NCBI RefSeq assembly: GCF_030034735.1
Contig: NZ_CP125370.1
Span: 2,356,001 to 2,420,000 of the forward strand
Direction of reading: 5' to 3'
From: Paenibacillus sp. RC334
Lineage (GTDB): Bacteria > Bacillota > Bacilli > Paenibacillales > Paenibacillaceae
DNA length: 64,000 bases
The notes beneath the pieces were generated by a model, which saw only the letters and a list, made by a program, of their open reading frames with translations, was not told the origin of the DNA and did not search any database. The position numbers and the translations under genes were made by a program. How positions within the stretch are numbered: position 1 is the first letter of the stretch; every line of letters begins with the position of its first letter. This document shows positions 55,095-63,676 of the stretch, in pieces.

Positions 55095-57016
55095 ATGAGT
55101 CTTCTGAAGGAGGCTTGGCCTGCTTCGCGGCTCGTCACGGTGCTGGCTGGCGGCTCGCAGGATGTAGCAAGGCAACAGTTAAGGCGTGAGTGGACGAAAA
55201 GGCTGCGGGTAACTGTCTCTGAGCCGATATATGCCGGGCTTTGGAAGGATATTGAGCGTGTCTGTGAGAATAACCGGGAAACGCCATGGCCGACGCTTTC
55301 GTTGTCTCTGTTCCGGCAGTTTGCGAATACTGGGGAGCGCAAGCCGTATGAGGATGTGTATTTTGAACGGCGTGGACGTCTGGTTGCCTTAGTGCTGGCA
55401 GCCGTTGCCGAGCCGGAGTCTTGGCGGATCAAAGAGGTGGAAAGAGGTCTCTTGGACATCTGCGGGGAGTATACATGGGCACTTCCTGCACATGTCAGGG
55501 AAGAAGATACGGTGACACCGCCCCGGCAGCAGGTGGATTTGTTCGCTTCTGAAACCGCGCAAACGCTGGCTGAAATCATATTGCTGCTTGGTGAGCAACT
55601 GAATAGCCATGTGGTCGCTCAGGTGCGTGGTGAGGTAGAACGACGTGTTTTAGAACCTGTATTCTGGGAGCCGCGTCATTTTCAGTGGGAAACAGCGGAT
55701 CACAACTGGGCGGCTGTATGCGCTTCCGGCTGCGGAATCGCCGTGTTGCTGCTGGCAGAAGACGATCCACGCAAAGCTGCGGCTATCGAGAAAATGCTCG
55801 GTTCACTGGACTGCTTCCTGGCAGGCTACAGGGAGGACGGTGGTTGTCCCGAAGGAGTCGGTTATTGGGTGTATGGCTTTGGTTATTTTATCTATTTTGC
55901 CGATATGCTACGTGAGTTTACCGAGGGGACTGTGGATATCCTCACCTCGGAAAAGGTTAGGCAAATAGCGGCCTTTGCGGAGCGGGTTCATCTGTCGGAA
56001 GGCATTTTCGCCAATTATTCGGACAGCAGTGAAACCGAACGTCTTCCATCCGGACTCATCTCTCGTTTGAATGCTTTGCAGGGGCGACCGTCTACACTGC
56101 CTTTCCGCATACCGGGTCTACTGGAGGACCCTTGCCGTCGTTGGGCGCATGTATTGCGCAATCTGGTTTGGACGAATCCTTTGGCCTTTGGGAACAGTGA
56201 GGCTGTAGTCGATTATTTGCCACAGCTCGGGTGGCTGATGTGCCGCAGCCACAGCCACAACCACAACCACGGTATATCTGGAACTCCAACAGTTGAACAG
56301 GCCGCTATATTTGCCTTTTCAGCTAAGGGGGGCATAACGACGAACCGCACAATCATAATGATCTGGGACATTTTATCCTTCATGGCGGTGGTGAAAATCT
56401 GCTGTGTGATCTGGGAGCCGGCTTATATACGAAAGCCTATTTCTCACCGGGGCGAGAGTCGATCACCAACATTTCCTCTGGTGGTCATTCTGTGCCTGTT
56501 ATTAACGGGATCATGCAGCAATCAGGCGTGGAGGCACAGGCAGTTGTGCTGGATATTGCCTTGGGAGAGCAAGGGGCCGCACAGATGGACACAAGGTTTA
56601 AGCTGGATCTGACATCTGCGTATCCCGTAGAAGAATTGGCGCTGTTCACCCGCTCATTTGCATGGAATGTGTTGGAGAGGAACGAGGGGGCGAAGCTTAC
56701 CGTCACAGATCATTTTGAGTTTGAGACGTCTGACGGGAGCATACAGCCTTGGGATGTGGAAGAGAACTTGATCAGCCGTATTCAGCCTTATACGGGAACA
56801 GGCTTTGTGGAATGGAAGGGAGCGAGTGCGGCGGTCAGGCTGGATTATGATGCCAGCGTGCTGCGTCTGGAGGTGGAGGCTGTGCAGCATATGGATCATG
56901 ACGGGGTACCGTTTGTGTTTTATAAAACATCGTTAGGGCTGGCCTCGGATCGCTGTGGCGGCGCTGCAAGCGTGGATTGCGAGCTGTTTTTTACCATAAA
57001 TCATTCTTCATTTTGA
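55095..57016 (+). pseudogene. Heparinase II/III-like polysaccharide lyase, frameshifted
   Basis: About 640 codons. The N-terminal helical toroid region (WETADHNWAAVCASGCGIAV, then GYREDGGCPEGVGYWVYGFG with the conserved Tyr) is followed by a heparinase II/III beta-sandwich domain. Homology changes frame at GCTAAGGGGGGCATAACGAC (G6 at 56337-56342). In the other frame the family motif HNDEPHNHNDLGHF appears, so one base is missing. The second frame runs to 57016. If intact it would cleave a uronate-containing polysaccharide; without a signal peptide it probably acts on imported oligomers inside the cell. ATG 55095 follows GGGGAGGAAATACAA. Confidence 0.8.
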
Positions 57017-57032
57017 ATGGGAGGCTGACAGA

Positions 57033-58955
57033 ATGAATAAACTGCACACAGGCAGCGTGTATCCTTGGCAGACGGAGCTGGAGGATTTTATAGAACGGTT
57101 GGATGAACAGTTGGAAATCGGGCTGAATCGAGTGGAGGACGGCTGGACTCACCAACGTAAGCTTGCTGTGCTGGAAAAGCTGGTTCGTGCTTATACCCCG
57201 CATCAGGATGAAAATGGGGCCATCATCGACCCTCATTCTGATAGTGAACGGTACTACTCAACTCCATCCTATGCTTTGGCAGCGGCGGTACTGGTCAAAG
57301 AAGGTCGGCATGACTTGCTCGAATCCGCTGCTGCGGCTTTAACACACAGCATAGCGTGTGTGGTGGAGGAAAAGGCCCCGGATCACCATCCGGACTTTTT
57401 TCCAATCATGATGATGGGGGCATATCGACTGCTCAAAAACCTGCTGCCAGAGCAGGCCATAGCATGGAAGCAGCGGTTGAGCCAGATTCAACCGGAAGAT
57501 ACCTACATTTTTACGATGAGCAAAATGAAAAATCCGAATCGTATGATCAACTGGAACGCGATTATGATTTCCGGTGAGTTTATGCGTGCGGCAGAAGGAA
57601 TTGCCGCGGATTCGGAATGGATGGAGGCGTATATCCGTAGTTATCATTTGCCTCGATTTACCGGATTGGGATTGTATCAGGATGGTCCGCTGGACCGGCC
57701 CAATAGCCCGTTTGCCTACGATATCGTCACACGCTTTCACCTGGGCGTGATGCTGGAGGCGGGATATGATGGCGGCTGTGCCCCTGAACTGCGCGACCAT
57801 CTTCACAGAGGGGCGCTCAGCTCGCTACTGGCGTTATCCCCGCAAGGGGAAATTCCACCGCGTGGAAGAAGCGCGCAGCATCAGTGGAACGAAGCTGCGG
57901 CGGCCTTCGTCTTTACGACACATGCGCAGCAGGCTTTTGCAGCGGGCGAGTACGGGCTGGCAGGGGCATTCCGGCGGGCAGCGGACCTGTGCTGGCAGGC
58001 GATTGGTCGCTGGCAGACCGACGAAGGCAAGCTGCATATCGTCCGCAACCATTATTCGTCCGAGGCTCGGCATGGCTTCGAGGTGTACTCGAACCATACC
58101 TGCTACAGTCTGTGGACGGCTGCTGCGCTGGCTTATACACTTCTGCACGGAGCGGATTTGGAGCGCATTTCACCATGCTCAATTCCGGCGGAAATGGGCA
58201 GCAGAGTGCTGGAAACGGACGGCTGGTTCCAGACGGTCATTGCGACCGTAGATGGGCAGCAAATGCTTGTGCAGACATCGGTCAATGACCCGTACAATAT
58301 TCCCGGCATCGTGCGTATTCAGCGTTCCACGCTGCCTCCACTAATCGGTCCGTCCTCGGCAGGGCATGCAGACCGTGGCTTTACAGGCTTTGCGGAAGGG
58401 GATATTTTCCCGCTCAGCTATACCCCGGCCTGGCAAACGGAGGATGGGAAATGGCACAGCCTGTCGGAAGGCATTCCCGGCACGCTGGGGTTCGACCGAG
58501 ATGGAGGTATTGATCCGTTGGACGGTGGGGGATCGGTACAGATGGAGCAAAGCACCACATCTGATAGAGAGACTGATTTTACGTTGTTGTGGAAGGGTCC
58601 GTTTCCGGGCGTGTGGGAAATTCGAACGCAATATCGGCAGGTACCCGGCAAAATTGAGGTGACATATGAGCTTCAAGGCAATATTCAGGCTGTGGGGGCA
58701 CTTATTCCTTTAATGGCGTATGACGGTCAGGAACGCAGTGTCATTCACCATGTCATGTCGGCAGGTGAAGAAAAGGAAAGCATTCGGGTGGAATATGCAG
58801 GTGCGAGTCTGGAAGTTATTCCAGCAACGAAAGGAACGAATGTCGTGTGGCCAGAAGAACTGGCTTCTGTGGCCTGTCGGAATGGATTACTCAAGGGAGC
58901 ACGTCTGGAATGCGAGGGTAGCCATATTTCTTTTATCATTCATTTGCCAGCATAA
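57033..58955 (+). CDS. Large predicted carbohydrate-active enzyme, unassigned family
   Basis: A 640-residue protein, no signal peptide. The N-terminal 380 residues look like an alpha/alpha-toroid (YYSTPSYALAAAVLVKEG, MINWNAIMISGEFMRAAEG, GLYQDGPLDRPNSPFAYDIV); the C-terminal half is beta-rich (VPGKIEVTYELQGNIQAVGA). That architecture is shared by several polysaccharide-lyase and hydrolase families. Its place between a heparinase-like lyase and GH88 argues for uronate-polysaccharide degradation. I cannot name the family with confidence. GGGAGGCTGACAGA precedes the ATG, 16 bases after the heparinase stop. Confidence 0.7.
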   Translation: MNKLHTGSVYPWQTELEDFIERLDEQLEIGLNRVEDGWTHQRKLAVLEKLVRAYTPHQDENGAIIDPHSDSERYYSTPSYALAAAVLVKEGRHDLLESAAAALTHSIACVVEEKAPDHHPDFFPIMMMGAYRLLKNLLPEQAIAWKQRLSQIQPEDTYIFTMSKMKNPNRMINWNAIMISGEFMRAAEGIAADSEWMEAYIRSYHLPRFTGLGLYQDGPLDRPNSPFAYDIVTRFHLGVMLEAGYDGGCAPELRDHLHRGALSSLLALSPQGEIPPRGRSAQHQWNEAAAAFVFTTHAQQAFAAGEYGLAGAFRRAADLCWQAIGRWQTDEGKLHIVRNHYSSEARHGFEVYSNHTCYSLWTAAALAYTLLHGADLERISPCSIPAEMGSRVLETDGWFQTVIATVDGQQMLVQTSVNDPYNIPGIVRIQRSTLPPLIGPSSAGHADRGFTGFAEGDIFPLSYTPAWQTEDGKWHSLSEGIPGTLGFDRDGGIDPLDGGGSVQMEQSTTSDRETDFTLLWKGPFPGVWEIRTQYRQVPGKIEVTYELQGNIQAVGALIPLMAYDGQERSVIHHVMSAGEEKESIRVEYAGASLEVIPATKGTNVVWPEELASVACRNGLLKGARLECEGSHISFIIHLPA

Positions 58956-59010
58956 ATAAGGGCCGGAACAATCGATTTTTTAACATGTGGAAAAGGGAGA
59001 GTGAAGAGCA

Positions 59011-60132
59011 ATGACTGAAACAGAAGCATGGCTGGAACAATCGTGGGAGCTGGCTTTGGATAAAACGCTTGCCTTGGCGGCAAGACTGGGGAACGCCTTT
59101 CCACATGTTGCAGAAGGTGGACGTTATGATCATCGTGAGGAAGAATGGTGGACGGCAGGCTTTTATCCAGGTTTGCTGTGGCTGATAAATCGAGCACGTC
59201 CTGCCAGCGGAGCTGCCAGCATTGCACAGCAGTGCGAGGAACGTCTGGAAAAGGTGCTCTACAATAGTGAAGCCGTAGACCATGATCTTGGCTTTATTTG
59301 GCTGCCCAGCGGTGTGGCAGCCCATCGGTTGACTGGAGATCCAGAATCCAGAAGACGTGGGCTGTTAGCCGCTAACCTGCTGGCTGCGCGTTTTAACGTG
59401 AATGGCCGTTTTATTCGCGCGTGGAATTTCCACGCCAAGGACATGGATACGCGGGGCGTAGCGATTATAGACAGTATGATGAATCTGCCCTTACTCTATT
59501 GGGCTTCGCAGGAAAGCGGGGACCCGCGTTTTGCCGCTCTGGCTGTGCAGCATGCCGATACCGTAGCGCGTGAGTTTGTCCGTGCTGACGGTTCGATTGC
59601 GCATATGGTCGAGTTCGATCCGGAGATTGGAAAAAAACGCGCCGAGCACGGCGGACAGGGATTTGCACCCGGCTCTGCCTGGGCACGTGGCACATCATGG
59701 GCTTTGTACGGTTTTACGCTTTCGTATGGGTACACACGCGATTCGCGTTATTTGAAGGTAGCCGAGAACACGGCAGACTTTTTCCTGTCCCAACTGGGCG
59801 ATGCTTGCCTGCCTGTGTGGGATTTTAGAGCGGAGGAGGGGCACCGTGAAGCTTGGGATTCGTCTGCTGCGGCGATTGCAGCGAGTGGCCTGCTGGAGCT
59901 GGCAAAATATTCGACGCGTGCGGAGCATTTTACGACGGCAGCAGAATCCATTCTTAAGGGCTTGCATGAGACATGTACAGCATGGGAGCAGGATCATGAG
60001 GGACTGCTCATGAATGGAACTGTACACTATCCCGAGCAAAAATACATTAACGTTCCCATTATCTACGGCGATTATTTCTTTGTCGAGGCACTGGCAAAAC
60101 TGCGTGGAGAAGATGGCTTGTTTAGTGTGTAA
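59011..60132 (+). CDS. Unsaturated glucuronyl hydrolase, GH88 family
   Basis: A 373-residue GH88 (alpha/alpha)6-barrel enzyme that removes delta-4,5-unsaturated uronic acids left at the non-reducing end by polysaccharide lyases. Visible are WTAGFYPGLLWL near residue 48, the conserved Asp region HDLGFIWLPSG (near residue 91), IIDSMMNLPLLYWAS with the second catalytic Asp (near residue 152), and ARGTSWALYGFTLSYGYT. No signal peptide, so intracellular. It follows the 640-residue enzyme by 55 bases in the same operon. Confidence 0.9.
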   Translation: MTETEAWLEQSWELALDKTLALAARLGNAFPHVAEGGRYDHREEEWWTAGFYPGLLWLINRARPASGAASIAQQCEERLEKVLYNSEAVDHDLGFIWLPSGVAAHRLTGDPESRRRGLLAANLLAARFNVNGRFIRAWNFHAKDMDTRGVAIIDSMMNLPLLYWASQESGDPRFAALAVQHADTVAREFVRADGSIAHMVEFDPEIGKKRAEHGGQGFAPGSAWARGTSWALYGFTLSYGYTRDSRYLKVAENTADFFLSQLGDACLPVWDFRAEEGHREAWDSSAAAIAASGLLELAKYSTRAEHFTTAAESILKGLHETCTAWEQDHEGLLMNGTVHYPEQKYINVPIIYGDYFFVEALAKLRGEDGLFSV

Positions 60133-60207
60133 TTCGGGATAGTCGGGGAATCGGGATGCGGAAAATCTACGGCAGGCCGGACTATTATTTGCCTAGGCGC
60201 CTTGTAG
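60133..60207 (+). pseudogene. Walker A fragment of an Opp-type ABC ATPase
   Basis: Immediately after the GH88 stop codon the sequence reads FGIVGESGCGKSTAGRTIIC and ends in TAG four codons later. This matches the Walker A segment of OppD/OppF proteins (the gene at 52159 has [18 protein letters not shown]). Nothing before or after continues the family, so it is a 24-codon relic of a lost or rearranged peptide-transporter ATPase. Confidence 0.7.
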
Positions 60208-60500
60208 GGCCGGTGAAGGCAGCGTGTGTGTAATTTTCATTTACATATACGCTGTTCTTTTATAACCGAAATAGCTGATTGCAATTCGATGCTAAAGAAC
60301 TACTTCTAGCAGGAGAGAGGGGATAGCTTTGTTTAGTTCATACTAAATCTGAGGAAAAATATTGAAGATAAGCTCTTAGCTCTTATAAAATTTTTCATTT
60401 TAATGCATGGATATAGGTCCTGTTGCTTGTTTATGAGAATGTATTCGTAAATTGACAAATGGGGTAGGCATCGGCTCTTTTAGTAGGCGGAGTATTTTTC
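60208..60500. other. Intergenic stretch without a recognisable gene
   Basis: AT-rich sequence with stops in all frames. In the frame of the following RDD gene, ASALLVGGVFF continues the hydrophobic sequence upstream of the ATG but is cut off by TAG at 60465 and TGA at 60453, suggesting decay of a longer 5' part. Nothing else is evident. Confidence 0.5.
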
Positions 60501-60896
60501 ATGATCCCAGTCCCGCTGGACATGGAGGAGGTTGGTTTCATTAAAGCATTACATATGTTGTGGCCGCTGATCTTTTGGCTCATAGTGCCGTGGCTGTATT
60601 GTGTGCTTTGGGAGTCGTCAAATGCACAAGCAACGCCGGGCAAGCTTGCGTTTTCTCTAATTGTCGTGAACGAGGAAGGAAGGCGTCTTGGATTCATGCA
60701 CGCCTCCGGGCGTTATTGGATTAAAGCTATTTCTGGTGTATTTGTTCATATTATTTACATCGTTGTTGCTTTTACTGCAAAAAAACAGGGACTACACGAT
60801 CTTTGTGCCAAAACCTTGGTTGTGAATAAAAAAGAGCTGCAACGACATGGACAGCATCCGTCTTTATCCCCGGTATCTACGAATATCATAAATTGA
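60501..60896 (+). CDS. RDD-family membrane protein, probably N-terminally truncated
   Basis: 131 residues with two hydrophobic regions: MLWPLIFWLIVPWLYCVLWE and AISGVFVHIIYIVVAF. RDD-family features are present: ATPGKLAFSLIVVNEEGRRL and KKQGLHDLCAKTLVV. RDD domains usually begin with an RRxxAxxID helix carrying the Arg and Asp that name the family; that helix is absent here, and upstream in-frame codons are interrupted by stops. GGCGGAG eight bases before the ATG could still start translation. Confidence 0.6.
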   Translation: MIPVPLDMEEVGFIKALHMLWPLIFWLIVPWLYCVLWESSNAQATPGKLAFSLIVVNEEGRRLGFMHASGRYWIKAISGVFVHIIYIVVAFTAKKQGLHDLCAKTLVVNKKELQRHGQHPSLSPVSTNIIN

Positions 60897-60962
60897 TGAA
60901 CAGCGAAATTTGGAAACGATTCCTGGGACAAATTCCGGATTTAATGAAGCAAAATGTTAACA

Positions 60963-61005
60963 AGAGACCAGCTAGTGCCTGAGAAGCATTAGCCGGTTTC
61001 TTTGT
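60963..61005 (+). terminator. Terminator after the RDD gene
   Basis: AGACCAGCTAGTGC pairs with GCATTAGCCGGTTTCT allowing G-U pairs, then TTTGTTTTTC. Confidence 0.7.
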
Positions 61006-61110
61006 TTTTCATTTTGCCAGAAAAACTTTCCCTTGGTTCCTATCTCTTTATTAGATCTCTCCACAAAATTCTAATCTTAAAAAGGTTTAGACAATCCAAG
61101 AATCCCAGGG

Positions 61111-61160
61111 CAGCAGCGATCGTAAGATCAAATCCTACGCGCAGCGCCCTCACACACCCG
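61111..61160 (-). repeat. Dispersed palindromic intergenic repeat, copy 2
   Basis: Reverse-orientation copy of the element at 24494-24556: 23 identical bases (61114-61136), then ACGCGCAGCGCCCTCACACAC aligned with the reverse complement of GTGTGTGGGCGGCTCCGCGA. It lies in the 406-base gap before the helicase gene. The rest of the gap contains a TATAAT at 61256-61261 that may be the helicase -10. Confidence 0.6.
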
Positions 61161-61302
61161 AACCCCTGCGTCCTTTCTTTTATATAATTTCAGTCGAAAT
61201 AAAAAAATATGAGCTGTTTGTACAGTTTACATGTTCTTTTTAGGTTGTTTTGCGTTATAATGAAAGGATGCACATTATGAACGAATTGGAGGCACAGCCC
61301 GA

Positions 61303-63270
61303 TTGACTACTTATCCTTTTGCCTTTGATCCGTCCAAGCCGTTTATTGAGCAGGCAAGCGACTGGATTGCGGATGTATTTTATGAAGTTTTGCCTGAAGT
61401 CGGCTTTGAGGTTCGGGATGAACAAATTTATATGGCATTCCAGTTGGAGCGTGCCTATAAGGAAAAGAAAACGATTTTCGCGGAAGCAGGTGTGGGCACA
61501 GGCAAAACGCTGGTGTACCTCCTGTACGCTATTGCATATGCCCGGTACATGAGAAAGCCCGCGATTATCGCCTGTGCGGACGAGTCGCTGATTGAACAAC
61601 TGGTGAAGCCGGAGGGAGATATCGCCAAGCTGGCCCGGCATTTGAGCCTGACGATTGATGCCCGACTGGGTAAGTCGCCGGATCAGTATATTTGTCTGAA
61701 TAAGCTGGATAATGTACGAAGCGGATTGGATGATGACGCGGATGTGTTCCGTGATATCTATCAGGACCTGCCGGATTTTGTCCATTTTCCGGATACGCTA
61801 CAGTCCTTTACCCCTTACGGGAACCGCAAAGAGTATCCCGAGCTAACGGACGGACAGTGGAGCAGACTGGGCTGGGATGTATTTCAAGATTGTCTCGTTT
61901 GCCATCAGCGGCATCGTTGTGGACAGACGTTGTCCCGCGATCATTATCGCAAAGCGGCAGATCTGGTTATCTGCTCTCATGACTTTTATATGGAGCATGT
62001 ATGGACCTATGAAGCGAGAAAGCGTGAGGGCCAGCTGCCATTACTGCCGGAGCACAGCTCTGTCGTCCTTGACGAAGGGCATCTGCTGGAGACAGCGGCG
62101 CAGAATGCACTCACTTATAAGCTTAAGCACGCTCAATTTGAGGCCATTATTACCCGTCTGCTGGAGGGAGAAGTGCGAGAATCGCTGGCAATGACGATTG
62201 AAGATGCGATATCCCAAAGTGAAGCCTTGTTCGCTGCGCTCGATAAGAACAGTCAGCCTGTACAAGGTTCTAATCGCAAGGAGTTTATCTTGAATGAGTC
62301 GCTGATTCGAGAGGTAAACCGCTTTGGCGAACTGATCGGCACGATTGAAGAAGAGCTTGTATTTGAAAGCGGGTTATTTTCTCTGGATGAGTACCAGGTC
62401 AAAATCGTGGAAGAGCATCTGGAAATGATTCAGACGGCGTTGGCCTTGTTTAAGCGCCCGGAACTCCTGATTTCGTGGGTAATGGAGGATCAGGATGGAT
62501 TAACGCTTGTGGTTATGCCCAAGATGGTAAAAGAGATTCTCAAAGAACGGGTATTTGCACAGCATATACCGATTGTATTCTCATCAGCTACACTTTCCGT
62601 GGAGAGCTCCTTTGATTATATGGCGCAAAGCCTCGGTATAGAAAATCCGCTCACGTTTTCCGTTGCTTCACCGTATGATTACAACGATCAGATGCAAGCG
62701 GCATTATATCCGTTGCAGGCGGGGCATGATCCAATCCAGAGAGCGTTGGCCCTGCTGGAGAAATCGCAAGGTAGAGCGCTTATCCTGTTTCCTTCACAGG
62801 AGGAACTGGATGCATTCAGAACGGGTCTCGCAGCTTACCATGAAGCGTCTGCTTTTCGTTTTCTATATGAAGGATCGGCTGAAATCAGCCATCTGATCTC
62901 ATCTTTCCAGAATGATGAGGAAAGCGTCTTGTGTGCTGTAACGTTATGGGAAGGACTGGATATTCCAGGCCCATCCCTGTCGCACGTCATCATCTGGTCG
63001 CTGCCTTTTCCTCCAAATGATCCGGTTTTTACGGCACTGCGCAAGGATGCGACAGATCCGTTTATGGAGATAGATATGCCTCACATGGCGCTCAGACTCA
63101 GACAAGGCATCGGGCGATTAATTCGCTCGCGTAATGATCGGGGCTGGATCTCCATCATGGGCCAGGATCTGAACCGCGAAGAAGTACGTACACAGGTTTT
63201 ACAACTACTGCCTGCGGGTGTAGAATGCACTGTAATCGAAGGAAATCCGGAGGGAATGAAGACATGTTAA
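61303..63270 (+). CDS. DinG/XPD-type ATP-dependent DNA helicase (YpvA-like)
   Basis: A 655-residue SF2 helicase without the exonuclease domain of Bacillus DinG. Walker A is GVGTGKT (residues 63-69). Four Cys at about residues 131, 197, 200 and 206 (YICLNK, DCLVCHQRHRC) match the Fe-S cluster of XPD/DinG helicases. The Walker B box is DEGH (257-260) rather than DEAH. C-terminal motifs V and VI appear in LWEGLDIPGPSLSHVIIW and LRQGIGRLIRSRNDRG. It starts with TTG after GGAGGCACAGCCCGA. A role in DNA repair or unwinding of damaged forks is inferred from the family. The next gene starts just before its stop. Confidence 0.9.
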   Translation: MTTYPFAFDPSKPFIEQASDWIADVFYEVLPEVGFEVRDEQIYMAFQLERAYKEKKTIFAEAGVGTGKTLVYLLYAIAYARYMRKPAIIACADESLIEQLVKPEGDIAKLARHLSLTIDARLGKSPDQYICLNKLDNVRSGLDDDADVFRDIYQDLPDFVHFPDTLQSFTPYGNRKEYPELTDGQWSRLGWDVFQDCLVCHQRHRCGQTLSRDHYRKAADLVICSHDFYMEHVWTYEARKREGQLPLLPEHSSVVLDEGHLLETAAQNALTYKLKHAQFEAIITRLLEGEVRESLAMTIEDAISQSEALFAALDKNSQPVQGSNRKEFILNESLIREVNRFGELIGTIEEELVFESGLFSLDEYQVKIVEEHLEMIQTALALFKRPELLISWVMEDQDGLTLVVMPKMVKEILKERVFAQHIPIVFSSATLSVESSFDYMAQSLGIENPLTFSVASPYDYNDQMQAALYPLQAGHDPIQRALALLEKSQGRALILFPSQEELDAFRTGLAAYHEASAFRFLYEGSAEISHLISSFQNDEESVLCAVTLWEGLDIPGPSLSHVIIWSLPFPPNDPVFTALRKDATDPFMEIDMPHMALRLRQGIGRLIRSRNDRGWISIMGQDLNREEVRTQVLQLLPAGVECTVIEGNPEGMKTC

Positions 63271-63563
63271 ATTTTACATCGTACACGGTAGATCAGATTA
63301 AAGATGCTTTTGGTATTTTGAGTGGGCAGCGTTATGAATTTATGATTGATGTAGAGGTTGAAGAGGACGACGAGCTCTACACTGAAAACGGACTGTATAT
63401 CCGTACACTATATTTAGTAGACGAAGAGAAAACAGGAATATTGAAGTATGAGCTGATTGAAAAAGTAACGAACCGTTACATTGAGCTTGAACTGGAAGAG
63501 GATGAGTTGCAGGCTGTCGAGCGCTTCTGTAAAGAGCATGTGCAGGACGGAGCCGTAAAGTAA
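63264..63563 (+). CDS. DUF6509-type small acidic protein
   Basis: 99 residues, strongly acidic: DQIKDAFGILSGQRYEFMID, EVEEDDELYTENG, then a C-terminal helix with ELELEEDELQAVERFCKEHV. The frame extends upstream, but ATG 63264 follows GGAGGGAATGAAGAC and overlaps the helicase stop by seven bases, so the two are translationally coupled. It appears to match the DUF6509 family; its function is unknown. Confidence 0.75.
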   Translation: MLNFTSYTVDQIKDAFGILSGQRYEFMIDVEVEEDDELYTENGLYIRTLYLVDEEKTGILKYELIEKVTNRYIELELEEDELQAVERFCKEHVQDGAVK

Positions 63564-63610
63564 CGTAATAGACCGCTTGGCTATGATAGCCACCTTATAA
63601 CGAAGTATGT

Positions 63611-63648
63611 AAAGGAGTTCTGATGTATGGATCAGGCTCCTTTTTTTC
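63611..63648 (+). terminator. Terminator after the DUF6509 gene
   Basis: AAAGGAGTTCTGAT pairs with ATCAGGCTCCTTT, followed by a T run. Confidence 0.75.
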
Positions 63649-63676
63649 ATGCTCATTCAAGGAATATTCATCTGTC

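Noticed and set aside
61200..61260. LexA/DinR box before the helicase
   Set aside because: GAACATGTAAAC resembles half of GAAC-N4-GTTC, but the second arm does not match, so SOS control is not supported.
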